Below, piece by piece: positions 26,140-34,682 of a DNA stretch of 64,000 nt (its first letter is position 1; each line of letters starts with the position of its first letter). The translations under genes were made by a program, and so were the position numbers. Below the pieces are notes generated by a model, which saw nothing but the letters and a program-made list of their open reading frames with translations, did no database searches and was not told where the DNA came from. This DNA comes from Streptomyces olivoverticillatus. GTDB lineage: Bacteria; Actinomycetota; Actinomycetes; Streptomycetales; Streptomycetaceae. The stretch covers positions 1 through 64,000 of the forward strand of contig NZ_JACHJH010000005.1 of assembly GCF_014203555.1 (NCBI RefSeq), read 5' to 3'.

Positions 26140-27352
26140 GCTCCCCGAGCCCGAGCTCCCCGAGCCCGAGGTCCTCGCGCCCTCGTTCTACGACCGGGCC
26201 CACGCCGTCCACCGCCTGTGGCGGGAGGGCGGGGGCGTCCGTCATGCACGCTTCCCCGGGGCGGCGGGGATCGAGGGATGGGTCGTCACCGGCTACGACG
26301 ACGCCAGGCGGCTGCTGGCCGATCCGAGGCTGTCCAAGCAGGACGCGGTGCAGAAGTTCGGCCGGCGCACCGGGCGGACCGAGGGCCCCGGCGAGGCGCT
26401 GTTCACACACATGCTCAACTCGGATCCGCCGCAGCACACCCGGCTGCGCAGGCTCGTCCAGAAGGCGTTCACCGCGCGGCGGACGGCGGCCCTGCGTCCG
26501 ATGATCGAGGCCCATGTGGCCGCGCTGCTGGACGAGTGGGAGGGGCGCGAAGAGGCGGAGCTGATCGGCGAGTTCGCGCTGCCCCTGCCGGTGGCGGTCG
26601 CCTTCGACCTGTTCGGGGCGTCCGACGCGGACCACGAGATGCTGCAGGTGCGGGGCAACACGCTCGGCGGCGGCCGGGGCGACGGCGAGGTGTCGGTGTT
26701 CACCGCCGAGCACATGCACGCCTACCTCGGCGCGCTGATCGCCCTCAAGCGCGAGAACCCCGACGACGGGATGCTCTCGGCCCTGATAGCGGCCCGGGAC
26801 GAGGGCGACGCGCTGAGCGCGGACGAGATCACCTCCATGGCCTTCCTCCTGGTGGTGGCGGGCCATCAGACGACCGTCAACCTCATCGCCAACGGCGTCC
26901 ACACCCTCCTCACCCACCCCGGCTCCCTCGACGCGCTGCGCGCCGATCCGTCGCTGATGCCCGGGGCGGTCGAGGAGATCCTGCGCTACGAGTCCCCGTC
27001 GGGCCTGGCGTCCCTGCGCTACACCACCGAGCCCGTCACGGTGGGCGAAGCGACCGTTCCGGAGGACGAGTTCGTCCATATCGGTCTGCTCGGCGCCAAC
27101 CGCGACCCGGCCGTGTTCGCCGATCCGGACCGGTTCGACATACGCCGCGAGAACGCCTCGAAGCACCTCGCCTTCGGGCACGGCATCCACCACTGCCTCG
27201 GTGCGCCCCTCGCGCGGCTGCAGGCCGGGATCGCGTTCACCGCGCTCCTGGAACGCTTCCCCGGACTGCGGCTCGCCGAGGGGCACGAGGCGCGGTGGCA
27301 GGCCAACCCCCGCCACCGCGGGCTGCTCGAACTGCCGGTGCGGCTGCGCTGA
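26126..27352 (+). CDS. Cytochrome P450 (canonical)
   Basis: A 408-residue bacterial class I P450. All landmarks are present: I helix AFLLVVAGHQTTVNL (AGHQTT, 245-250), ExxR E284-ILR287, and heme loop LAFGHGIHHCLGAPLARLQ with Cys 357. The N-terminus has three tandem PEPEL-like pentapeptides, which is unusual. The GTG at 26126 overlaps the first P450 by 14 nt, so they are translationally coupled. It could hydroxylate or add a further cross-link to the hexapeptide, but its role is not fixed by sequence. No ferredoxin or reductase gene is adjacent. Confidence 0.88.
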   Translation: MPEPELPEPELPEPEVLAPSFYDRAHAVHRLWREGGGVRHARFPGAAGIEGWVVTGYDDARRLLADPRLSKQDAVQKFGRRTGRTEGPGEALFTHMLNSDPPQHTRLRRLVQKAFTARRTAALRPMIEAHVAALLDEWEGREEAELIGEFALPLPVAVAFDLFGASDADHEMLQVRGNTLGGGRGDGEVSVFTAEHMHAYLGALIALKRENPDDGMLSALIAARDEGDALSADEITSMAFLLVVAGHQTTVNLIANGVHTLLTHPGSLDALRADPSLMPGAVEEILRYESPSGLASLRYTTEPVTVGEATVPEDEFVHIGLLGANRDPAVFADPDRFDIRRENASKHLAFGHGIHHCLGAPLARLQAGIAFTALLERFPGLRLAEGHEARWQANPRHRGLLELPVRLR

Positions 27353-27374
27353 GCGTTTCCGGTCGCGCAGTTCC

Positions 27375-27396
27375 CCGCGCCCCTTACGGGGCGCGG
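27375..27396 (+). terminator. Terminator of the RiPP/P450 transcript
   Basis: A perfect 9-bp stem CCGCGCCCC-TTAC-GGGGCGCGG begins 23 nt after the second P450 stop and lies between convergent genes. It is a common Streptomyces hairpin type. Confidence 0.8.
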
Positions 27397-27410
27397 TACC
27401 GCACCCGCGC

Positions 27411-27791
27411 TCAGGCGTCCTGCGGGTACCAGCGCAGCTCCACCGTGTTGCCGTCCGGGTCCTGGACGTAGACGGACTGGGCGTCCCCGCGGGCGCCGAA
27501 GTTCGTGTACGGGCCGCGGACGGAGCCGAAGGTGCCCGCGTCGATGACGGACTGCCAGTCGAGGGGTTCGACGACGAGGCAGATGTGGTCGACGTTGGAC
27601 TGGCCGCGCTCGCGTTCGACCAGGTCGATGATGGTGGTGGGGCTGACGCGCACGGAGGGGAAGGGGACCTCGCCCGCGCGCCATTCGGCCACCCGGACCG
27701 GCTCCAGGCCGAGCGGGCCGCAGTAGAAGTCGAGGGCCCGCTCGGCGTCGGAGACGTTGAGGACGAGATGGTCGAAGTCGATGACGCGCAT
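27411..27791 (-). CDS. VOC family (glyoxalase/dioxygenase-like) protein
   Basis: A 126-residue vicinal-oxygen-chelate fold protein with two beta-alpha-beta-beta-beta units: IDFDHLVLNVSDAERALDFYCGPLGL at the N-terminus and NVDHICLVVE in the middle, ending DPDGNTVELRWYP. The metal ligands His 8, His 69 and Glu near the C-terminus are in the expected places. Substrate unknown. It reads toward the P450 genes from the opposite strand and is unlikely to be part of the RiPP transcript. Confidence 0.87.
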   Translation of the reverse strand: MRVIDFDHLVLNVSDAERALDFYCGPLGLEPVRVAEWRAGEVPFPSVRVSPTTIIDLVERERGQSNVDHICLVVEPLDWQSVIDAGTFGSVRGPYTNFGARGDAQSVYVQDPDGNTVELRWYPQDA

Positions 27792-27905
27792 GAGGGCTCC
27801 TTCTGCTGCGGTGCGTGACCTCGACCGTAGCCGCCCTTGATCGTTTGCGCGATCGGTCGTTGGGACTAGGGCCGGGACTAGGGCCCGAGGCTCAGACCCC
27901 GCTCC

Positions 27906-28667
27906 TCACGACTCGCGGTGCACCTTGTAGTTGGACGCCTGGGCGCGCGGGCGCAGCACGAGCAGGTCCACGTTGACGTGGGCGGGGCGGGTGACGGCCC
28001 AGGTGACGGTGTCGGCGACGTCGTCGGCGTCCAGGGGCTCGGCCACGCCCGCGTAGACGGCGGCCGCCTTCTCCTCGTCGCCCCGGAAGCGGGTGACGGC
28101 GAAGCCCTCGGTCTTCACCATGCCGGGGGCGATCTCGACGACGCGCACCGGCTGCCCGCACAGTTCCAGGCGCAGGGTCTCGGCGATGACGTGCGCGCCG
28201 TGCTTGGCGGCGACGTAGCCGCCGCCCCCCTCGTAGGTGGCGAGGGCGGCCGTGGAGGACAGGACGACCACGGTGCCCTCGGCGGCGACGAGGCGGGGGA
28301 GGAGGGCCTGGGTCACGTTGAGGACGCCGAGGACGTTGACCTCGTACATGGCGCGCCAGTCGGCGGGGTCGGCGGTGGCGACGGTCTCGGTGCCGATGGC
28401 GCCGCCCGCGTTGTTGACCAGGACGTCGATGGAGTCGTGGGCGTCGAGGGCGGCGGCGAAGGCGTCGACGGCGGCGCGGTCGGTGACGTCGAGGGGGTGG
28501 GCCGTGGCCCGGTGGCCCTCGGCCGTGAGCTCGGCGGCCAGCGCCTTGATCCTGTCCTCGCGGCGGGCGGTGAGGACGACGTGGAAGCCGGCGGCGGCGA
28601 GGCGGCGGGCGGTGGCGGCGCCGATGCCGCTGCTGGCGCCGGTGACGACTGCGGTGCGGGTGGTCAT
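27906..28667 (-). CDS. SDR family NAD(P)-dependent oxidoreductase
   Basis: A 253-residue classical short-chain dehydrogenase. The cofactor motif is TGASSGIGAATARRL, followed by NNAGGAIG and the catalytic Ser (VVLSSTAAL) with Y-x-x-x-K in GGYVAAKHG. The Arg in TARRED suggests NADPH preference. Residues after PGMVKTEGFAVTRF complete the fold. The ATG at 28667 has GGAGG 7-11 nt upstream. Closest recognised group is the YdfG/serine 3-dehydrogenase-like set, but the substrate cannot be named. Confidence 0.88.
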   Translation of the reverse strand: MTTRTAVVTGASSGIGAATARRLAAAGFHVVLTARREDRIKALAAELTAEGHRATAHPLDVTDRAAVDAFAAALDAHDSIDVLVNNAGGAIGTETVATADPADWRAMYEVNVLGVLNVTQALLPRLVAAEGTVVVLSSTAALATYEGGGGYVAAKHGAHVIAETLRLELCGQPVRVVEIAPGMVKTEGFAVTRFRGDEEKAAAVYAGVAEPLDADDVADTVTWAVTRPAHVNVDLLVLRPRAQASNYKVHRES

Positions 28668-28714
28668 GGTGAGGCCTCCGGGGGTGCCGTGATCTGTCCG
28701 CAGCATAGGCCGGG

Positions 28715-29050
28715 TCAGCGGCCGCGCGGCGCGTACATGATCAAAGCGACACCGAGCAGACAGACGAGCGCGCCGGCCACGTCGTAGCGGTCGGGGCGGA
28801 AGCCGTCGGCGACCATGCCCCAGGCGAGGGAGCCGGCGACGAAGACCCCGCCGTACGCGGCGAGGATCCGGCCGAAGTGGGCGTCGGGCTGGAGGGTGGC
28901 GACGAAGCCGTACGCCCCCAGGGCGGCGATCCCGGCGATGATCCAGGGCAGGCCTCGGTGCTCTCGCACGCCTTGCCAGACGAGCCAGGCGCCGCCGATC
29001 TCCAGGAGAGCGGCGAGCAGGAAGAGGGCGATGGAGCGGAGGAGGAGCAT
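28715..29050 (-). CDS. YnfA family membrane protein (UPF0060)
   Basis: A 111-residue integral membrane protein with four hydrophobic helices: RSIALFLLAALLEIGGAWLVW, GLPWIIAGIAALGAYGFVATL, GRILAAYGGVFVAGSLAWGMVADG and YDVAGALVCLLGVALIMYAP. The motif EIGGAWLVWQ and YGGVFV are diagnostic of YnfA, a relative of small multidrug resistance transporters. Start 29050 is the ATG directly before the first helix. The preceding same-strand gene ends only 7 nt away, suggesting co-transcription. Confidence 0.88.
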   Translation of the reverse strand: MLLLRSIALFLLAALLEIGGAWLVWQGVREHRGLPWIIAGIAALGAYGFVATLQPDAHFGRILAAYGGVFVAGSLAWGMVADGFRPDRYDVAGALVCLLGVALIMYAPRGR

Positions 29051-29057
29051 GGCGTCG

Positions 29058-29513
29058 TTACGGCCAGACCAGGCAGTAGGGCTGATGGCCCGCCTCGTGC
29101 AGGCGGTGGGAGAAGTCCTGCCATTCGTGCAGCAGTCGGTAGACGGTGAAGGCGTCGCGCGGGCCGCCGCGGTCGGGGACCGTGGACCAGATGAAGGCGG
29201 CGGCGCCCACCGATTCCTCGCCAATGCCGCGCAGCGGGTCGACGACGGTCATGGGGAGCTTGACGACGGCGTAGTCGGGGTGGAGAACGACCAGCTCCAG
29301 CGGGGGGACCTTGTGCAGGGGTATGCCCTCGATGCCGGTGAGGACCATGGCGGCCACGGTCTCCGGCTTGATCTTGGTGAACATGCCGCCCATGCCCAGC
29401 TCGTCACCGCCGAGCTCCTCGGGGCGCATGGAAATGGGAACGCGGGCCGCGGTCGCGCCGTTCGGCGCCCCGAAGTACTTGTAGGTCACCCCCACCCGGC
29501 CACTCCCGCTCAC
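29058..29513 (-). CDS. Conserved hypothetical protein
   Basis: A 151-residue soluble protein starting VSGSGRVGVTYKYFGAPNG. It contains RVPISMRPEELGGDELGMGG, PPLELVVLHPDYAVVKLPMTVVDPLRGIGEESVGAAAFIWSTVPD and an aromatic C-terminus. I do not recognise a domain. The GTG at 29513 is the best start; upstream codons are Arg-rich and out of character. It lies upstream of ynfA and divergent from hemL. No function is proposed. Confidence 0.7.
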   Translation of the reverse strand: MSGSGRVGVTYKYFGAPNGATAARVPISMRPEELGGDELGMGGMFTKIKPETVAAMVLTGIEGIPLHKVPPLELVVLHPDYAVVKLPMTVVDPLRGIGEESVGAAAFIWSTVPDRGGPRDAFTVYRLLHEWQDFSHRLHEAGHQPYCLVWP

Positions 29514-29751
29514 GCTGTCTTCCCGGCGTTGTTCCTCGCGCCGGTGTCGTCCTTTGCCGGGCCATCGGGCGGGCTCGGGGCCCAGGTCATCGGTGCCCTC
29601 GCCCAGTCCGCCACCGCGATGCATATCTCCACCCGACCGCTTTTTTACGCAGCACAGCCCCAGCCGCGCAACCCGATCATCGTCTCAGAGACCTCCCCCG
29701 TGAACCGCGTGCGAAACGCCCGGACGCGACTGCCCGCGCGGCTCTGAGACC

Positions 29752-31077
29752 ATGGCTGGCGTGAGCTACCCATATGACGCCCCAGTCTCCCAGACGCTCT
29801 TCGACCGCGCGGCCGTCGTGACGCCCGGTGGCGTGAACTCTCCGGTGCGTGCGTTCCGTGCCGTGGGCGGTACGCCCCGCTTCATGGTGTCCGGCACTGG
29901 TCCGTACCTCACCGACGCGGATGGCCGGGAATATGTGGACCTCGTGTGCTCGTGGGGACCGATGATTCTCGGCCATTCCCACCCCGAGGTGATCGCGGCC
30001 GTGCAGGAGGCCGTCGCGCGCGGCACGTCCTTCGGCACGCCCGGTGAGGGCGAGGTCGCCCTGGCCGAGGAAATCGTCGCCCGGATCGAGCCCGTCGAGC
30101 AGGTGCGCCTGGTGTCCTCCGGCACCGAGGCGACCATGTCGGCGATCCGCCTGGCCCGCGGCTTCACCGGCCGCGCCAAGGTGATCAAGTTCGCGGGCTG
30201 CTACCACGGGCACGTGGACGCCCTGCTGGCCGCGGCCGGCTCGGGCCTCGCGACCTTCGCCCTGCCGGACACGCCCGGGGTCACGGGCGCGCAGGCCGGC
30301 GACACCATCGTGCTGCCGTACAACGACCTGCAGGCGGTGCACGAGGCCTTCCACACCCATCCGGGCGAGATCGCCTGTGTGATCACGGAGGCATCGCCGG
30401 GCAACATGGGCGTGGTGCCGCCGGCGCCGGGCTTCAACGAGGGGCTGAAGAAGGCGTGCGCGGACAACGGCGCGCTCTTCATCTCCGACGAGGTCATGAC
30501 GGGCTTCCGCGTCTCGAAGGCCGGCTGGTACGGCATCGACGGCGTCACGCCCGACCTGATGACCTTCGGCAAGGTCATGGGCGGAGGCTTCCCGGCGGCG
30601 GCCTTCGGCGGCCGGGCCGATGTGATGGCCCACCTGGCCCCGGCGGGCCCGGTGTACCAGGCGGGCACGCTCTCCGGTAACCCGGTGGCGACGGCCGCGG
30701 GCCTGGCGCAGCTGCGGCTGCTGGACGACGCGGCGTACGAGAAGGTGGATGCGGTGTCCGCCGAGATCCGCACCCTGGTCGGCGAGGCGCTGACCAAGGA
30801 GGGCGTGGTGCACCGGCTGCAGACCGCCGGGAACATGTTCTCGGTGTTCTTCACCGGGTCCGAGGTCACGGACTACGAGAAGGCGCGGGCGCAGGAGTCC
30901 TTCCGGTTCACGGCCTTCTTCCACTCGATGCTGTCGCAGGGCGTGTACCTGCCGCCGTCGGCGTTCGAGTCGTGGTTCGTCTCGACGGCCCACGACGCGG
31001 CGGCCGTCGAGCGGATCGCGGCGGCGCTGCCGGCCGCGGCGCGGGCCGCGGCCCAGGCGAGCGAGGGGGAGAAGTGA
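29752..31077 (+). CDS. hemL: Glutamate-1-semialdehyde 2,1-aminomutase
   Basis: A 441-residue PLP-dependent aminomutase converting glutamate-1-semialdehyde to 5-aminolevulinate, the step after HemA. The PLP lysine is K274 in LMTFGKVMGGGFPAAAFGG; GGVNSPVRAF, SSGTEATMSAIRLARG and FISDEVMTGFR are family signatures. It lies about 13 kb from the rex-hem operon, not inside it, so expression may be uncoupled from Rex. ATG 29752 is used; a GTG at 29761 is possible. The next gene overlaps its stop. Confidence 0.96.
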   Translation: MAGVSYPYDAPVSQTLFDRAAVVTPGGVNSPVRAFRAVGGTPRFMVSGTGPYLTDADGREYVDLVCSWGPMILGHSHPEVIAAVQEAVARGTSFGTPGEGEVALAEEIVARIEPVEQVRLVSSGTEATMSAIRLARGFTGRAKVIKFAGCYHGHVDALLAAAGSGLATFALPDTPGVTGAQAGDTIVLPYNDLQAVHEAFHTHPGEIACVITEASPGNMGVVPPAPGFNEGLKKACADNGALFISDEVMTGFRVSKAGWYGIDGVTPDLMTFGKVMGGGFPAAAFGGRADVMAHLAPAGPVYQAGTLSGNPVATAAGLAQLRLLDDAAYEKVDAVSAEIRTLVGEALTKEGVVHRLQTAGNMFSVFFTGSEVTDYEKARAQESFRFTAFFHSMLSQGVYLPPSAFESWFVSTAHDAAAVERIAAALPAAARAAAQASEGEK

Positions 31078-31769
31078 GCGGTATGCAGGAGCAGGGCAAG
31101 GACATCACCGTCGTCCATCTGATGCGCCACGGTGAGGTGCACAACCCCGAGGGCGTGCTCTACGGGCGCAGATCGGGCTACCACCTGTCGGACCTGGGCC
31201 GGCGGATGGCGGACCGGGTGGCGGAGCACCTGACCGGGCGGGACGTGACGTACGTGGTCGCCTCGCCGCTGGAGCGCGCGCAGGAGACGGCGACGCCGAT
31301 CGCGAAGGCGCACGGTCTGGACCTGGCGACGGACGAGCGGCTGATCGAGGCGGGCAACGTCTTCGAGGGCAAGACGTTCGGGGTGGGTGACGGTGCGCTG
31401 CGCAAGCCGGCGAACTGGAAGCACCTGACCAACCCGTTCCGCCCGTCGTGGGGCGAGCCGTACGTCGAGCAGGTCGTGCGGATGATGGGTGCGCTGGACG
31501 CGGCGAAGGACGCCGCGCGGGGGCACGAGGCGGTGCTGGTGAGCCATCAGCTGCCGATCTGGATCGTGCGCAGCTTCGTGGAGAAGCGGCGGCTGTGGCA
31601 CGACCCGCGCAAGCGGCAGTGCACGCTGGCGAGCCTGACGACGTTCACCTACCGGGGCGACAAGATCGTTTCGGTGGGGTACAGCGAGCCGGCCCGGGAT
31701 CTGGTCCCGGCTCATCTGCGGGCGGGCGCGAAGCCCGTGAAGGGCGGCCAGAAGGCCTTCGGCGCGTAG
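31074..31769 (+). CDS. Histidine phosphatase family protein
   Basis: A 231-residue phosphoglycerate-mutase-like phosphatase. The phospho-histidine motif is VHLMRHGEVHNPEGVLYG (RHG), with SPLERAQETATPIA and the second catalytic His in AVLVSHQLPIWIVRSF. GTG 31074 overlaps the hemL stop by 4 nt and has AGGGGGAGA just upstream, so it is translationally coupled to hemL. The functional reason for the link with hemL is not known to me. Ends 209 nt before the next gene. Confidence 0.9.
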   Translation: MSGMQEQGKDITVVHLMRHGEVHNPEGVLYGRRSGYHLSDLGRRMADRVAEHLTGRDVTYVVASPLERAQETATPIAKAHGLDLATDERLIEAGNVFEGKTFGVGDGALRKPANWKHLTNPFRPSWGEPYVEQVVRMMGALDAAKDAARGHEAVLVSHQLPIWIVRSFVEKRRLWHDPRKRQCTLASLTTFTYRGDKIVSVGYSEPARDLVPAHLRAGAKPVKGGQKAFGA

Positions 31770-31978
31770 CGCCCGGGTCGTGCGCGCCGGCGCGTGAGTC
31801 ATCGGGGCGTCAGCCCTACCCGCCCGGCGCGCATTCGGCGTCCGGTACGCCCGAATGGCGCGTAAAAACCGGCAAAAGGCCGCAACCGTCCCGGCTCGGC
31901 GAGCCCTCGTTCCCCATGTCGATTTATATGACGACGTGGGGGTGCGAGGGCACGGCGAGAGCGACGGACGGAGCCGAC

Positions 31979-33190
31979 ATGCGCGAGATATCCCGGCGAG
32001 GCCTCCTCGGAATGGGGGTGGGAGCGGCCGCGGCGCTCGGCGTGGCCGGCTGCTCGGCCCGCAGCGCTCCGCCGGCGGCGAAGCCGGTCCCGCCCGCCGC
32101 CAAGGCGGCCGCCCGGGCCCGGCTGCGTCCGATAGGCGACGGCTCCACGGCGGACGCGGGGGAGCAGCCCCATCAGCCCCCCAAGCCCGAGCCGCTGGAG
32201 CCGGGGCAGAAGCCCCCGCAGTTCGTGATCTTCTCCTGGGACGGGGCGGGCGAGGTCGGCAACGGCCTGTTCCCGCGCTTCCGGAAGCTGGCCCGGGACC
32301 ACGGGGCCAAGATGACGCTCTTCTTCTCCGGGGTGTACTGCCTGCCGGAGGACAAGCGGCACCTCTACGAACCGCCGAACAACCCGGTCGGCGCCTCGGA
32401 CATCGGCTACCTCTCCGACGAGCACATCAGGGCCACGCTGGAGAACCTGCGCGAGGCGTGGCTGGAGGGCCACGAGATAGGCACGCACTTCAACGGGCAC
32501 TTCTGTTCCGGGCGCGGTTCGGTGGAGCACTGGACGCCCGGGGAGTGGGAGTCGGAGATCGAGCAGGCCGTCTCCTTCGTCACCCGCTGGCGCACGAACA
32601 CCGGCTTCACCGATCTCGACCCGCTGCCCTTCGACTACCGCAAGGAGCTCATAGGCGGCCGGACCCCCTGCCTGCTGGGCCAGGACAACCTGCTGCCGAC
32701 CGCGGCGAAGCTCGGCTGGCGCTACGACGCCAGCTCCTCCGGCGGGCTCCAGGTGTGGCCGTCGAAGAAGCACGGCCTGTGGGACCTCCCGCTGCAGGAG
32801 ATGCCCTTCCCCGGGCGCTCCTTCGAGGTCCTGTCCATGGACTACAACATCCTCGCCAACCAGTCGAACAACTCCACCCGCGGCCCCTCCCGCCACTACC
32901 CGGACTGGCGGCGGCAGGCCACTGAGGCCTACATAGCCGGTTTCGAGCGGGCCTACGAGACGAACCGGGCGCCCTTCTTCGTGGGCAACCACTTCGAGGA
33001 GTGGAACGGGGGGATCTACATGGACGCGGTGGAGGAGGCGTTCAAACACATCGCCGACGATCGGCGCAAGGACGTGCGTCTGGTCTCCTTCCGGCAGTTC
33101 GTCGACTGGCTCGACGTGCAGAGCCCGGCCGTGCTGGCACGGCTGCGCCGCCTGGACGTGGGCGAGAAGTGGAGCGCCCGGGACCGCTGA
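31979..33190 (+). CDS. Tat-exported lipoprotein of the polysaccharide deacetylase fold
   Basis: A 403-residue protein. The N-terminus ISRRGLLGMGVGAAAALGVAGC is a twin-arginine signal with a lipobox Cys at residue 24, followed by a Pro/Ala-rich linker. The catalytic domain has FVIFSWDGAGEVGNGLF (Asp of the NodB motif 1), and HEIGTHFNGHFC carries the metal-binding His pair. The C-terminus (WPSKKHGLWDLPLQEM...DVRLVSFRQFVDWLD) completes the barrel. It may trim acetyl groups from envelope glycan; substrate unknown. ATG 31979 is preferred to the ATG at 31916 because the Tat motif starts at once. Confidence 0.86.
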   Translation: MREISRRGLLGMGVGAAAALGVAGCSARSAPPAAKPVPPAAKAAARARLRPIGDGSTADAGEQPHQPPKPEPLEPGQKPPQFVIFSWDGAGEVGNGLFPRFRKLARDHGAKMTLFFSGVYCLPEDKRHLYEPPNNPVGASDIGYLSDEHIRATLENLREAWLEGHEIGTHFNGHFCSGRGSVEHWTPGEWESEIEQAVSFVTRWRTNTGFTDLDPLPFDYRKELIGGRTPCLLGQDNLLPTAAKLGWRYDASSSGGLQVWPSKKHGLWDLPLQEMPFPGRSFEVLSMDYNILANQSNNSTRGPSRHYPDWRRQATEAYIAGFERAYETNRAPFFVGNHFEEWNGGIYMDAVEEAFKHIADDRRKDVRLVSFRQFVDWLDVQSPAVLARLRRLDVGEKWSARDR

Positions 33191-33253
33191 GCCCCCGGAG
33201 GAGAGCGAGGGGGGTGCGGAAGATCCCCAAACGGCGCATGCGAAACTTTTCAC

Positions 33254-33880
33254 ATGAGTGCCTGCCGCGCCCTTCGACGCCCTCGATCCCGCCGTCGTAC
33301 GTCCGTGCCGGCCGCCGCCGGTGTCGTCCTGGCAGCGCTGGCGCTGAGCGCCTGCGGCTCGGGGTCGAAGTCGAGCAGCGGCGGGCAGACCCAGTTCGTC
33401 CAGGGGACGGGCGGGGTGAGTGTGGTGAAGGACCGTTCCGGCCGCCAGGACGCGCCCGACCTGTCGGGCAAGACCCTGGACGGCAAGGAGCTCGACGTCG
33501 CCAAGGACTTCAAGGGCAAGGTCGTCGTCCTCAACGTCTGGGGCTCGTGGTGCTCGCCCTGCCGGGCCGAGGCGTCCAACCTGGTCAAGGTCGCGAACGA
33601 CTTCAAGGACAAGGGCGTGCAGTTCGTCGGGCTCAACACCCGTGACGCCGACACCGCCCCGGCCAAGGCCTTCGAGAAGGAGTTCCAGGTTCCGTACCCG
33701 AGCCTGTTCGACTCCTCCGGCAAGCTGCTGCTGCGCTTCCCCAAGGGCAGCCTGAACCCCCAGGCCATCCCCTCCACGATCTTCATCGACCGGGACGGCA
33801 AGATCGCGGCCCGGGCGCTCAAGGCGCTCACCGAGGACGAGCTGCGCAAGACGCTCGACCCGCTGGCGGCGGAGAAGTGA
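33254..33880 (+). CDS. TlpA/ResA-like thiol-disulfide oxidoreductase, lipoprotein
   Basis: A 208-residue membrane-anchored thioredoxin-fold reductant. The lipobox is ALALSAC with Cys 34; the active-site motif is WGSWCSPCRAEA with C100 and C103; the cis-Pro loop is AIPSTIFID. It reduces apocytochrome c cysteines so heme can attach, using electrons from the CcdA-like protein encoded next. The four genes from 33254 to 37534 are tightly spaced or overlapping and form the System II (Ccs) cytochrome c maturation operon. Confidence 0.92.
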   Translation: MSACRALRRPRSRRRTSVPAAAGVVLAALALSACGSGSKSSSGGQTQFVQGTGGVSVVKDRSGRQDAPDLSGKTLDGKELDVAKDFKGKVVVLNVWGSWCSPCRAEASNLVKVANDFKDKGVQFVGLNTRDADTAPAKAFEKEFQVPYPSLFDSSGKLLLRFPKGSLNPQAIPSTIFIDRDGKIAARALKALTEDELRKTLDPLAAEK

Positions 33881-33884
33881 CCCG

Positions 33885-34679
33885 GTGACCGCCGCCCTCG
33901 CCGCCGGCGCGACGAGCACCCTGGCCGCCGCCGGTGACATGAACCAGACCGTCCTCACCGGCGCGCTGCTGCTCGCGCTGCCCGTGGCGCTGCTCGGCGG
34001 GCTGGTCTCCTTCTTCTCGCCCTGCGTGCTGCCGCTGGTGCCCGGCTACCTGTCGTACGTCACCGGCGTCAGCGGCGCGGACCTGGCCGAGGCCAGGCGG
34101 GGCCGGATGGTCGCCGGATCCTCCCTCTTCGTGCTCGGCTTCACCGCCGTCTTCGTCTCCTTCGGCGCGCTCTTCGGCTTCTTCGGCGAGACCCTGCTGG
34201 AGTACCGCGGCACGATCAACACGGTGCTGGGCTCCCTGACGATCGTGCTGGGCCTGGCCTTCTCGGGGATTCTGAGCCGGTTCGGGCAGCGGGAGTTCCG
34301 CTTCCACACCCGGCCGGTCATGGGCCTGGTGGGGGCGCCGCTGCTGGGCGCGCTCTTCGGGCTGGGCTGGGCGCCGTGCATCGGACCGACGCTGGCCGCC
34401 GTGCTGTCCCTCTCCTCCAACCAGGCGAGCGCGGGCCGGGGAGCCCTGCTGACGGTCGCCTACTGCGTGGGCCTGGGACTGCCCTTCATACTCGCCGCGG
34501 TGGCCTTCCGGCGCGCCCTCGGCGCGTTCGGCTGGGTCAAGCGGCACTACGCGTGGGTCATGCGCATCGGCGGGGGGATGCTCGTCGTGGTCGGCGTGCT
34601 CCTCGTCACCGGGGTGTGGGACAGCATGGTCACGGACCTGCAGACGTGGACGCAAGCGAACTTCACCCCTGGGATCTGA
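33885..34679 (+). CDS. ccdA: Cytochrome c biogenesis protein CcdA
   Basis: A 264-residue membrane protein with about six helices. It carries electrons from cytoplasmic thioredoxin to TlpA-like proteins outside. The two reactive Cys are in SFFSPCVLPLVPGYLSY and LGWAPCIGPTLAAVLSL, each before Pro-rich loops as in DsbD/CcdA. The GTG at 33885 is 4 nt after the TlpA-like stop. The short C-terminus, ending WTQANFTPGI, is exposed. Confidence 0.93.
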   Translation: MTAALAAGATSTLAAAGDMNQTVLTGALLLALPVALLGGLVSFFSPCVLPLVPGYLSYVTGVSGADLAEARRGRMVAGSSLFVLGFTAVFVSFGALFGFFGETLLEYRGTINTVLGSLTIVLGLAFSGILSRFGQREFRFHTRPVMGLVGAPLLGALFGLGWAPCIGPTLAAVLSLSSNQASAGRGALLTVAYCVGLGLPFILAAVAFRRALGAFGWVKRHYAWVMRIGGGMLVVVGVLLVTGVWDSMVTDLQTWTQANFTPGI

Positions 34680-34682
34680 TCG

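Noticed and set aside
27411..28667. VOC protein and SDR genes as part of the RiPP cluster.
   Set aside because: They are on the opposite strand beyond a terminator, and neither is known from atropopeptide loci; they could still contribute but there is no direct support.
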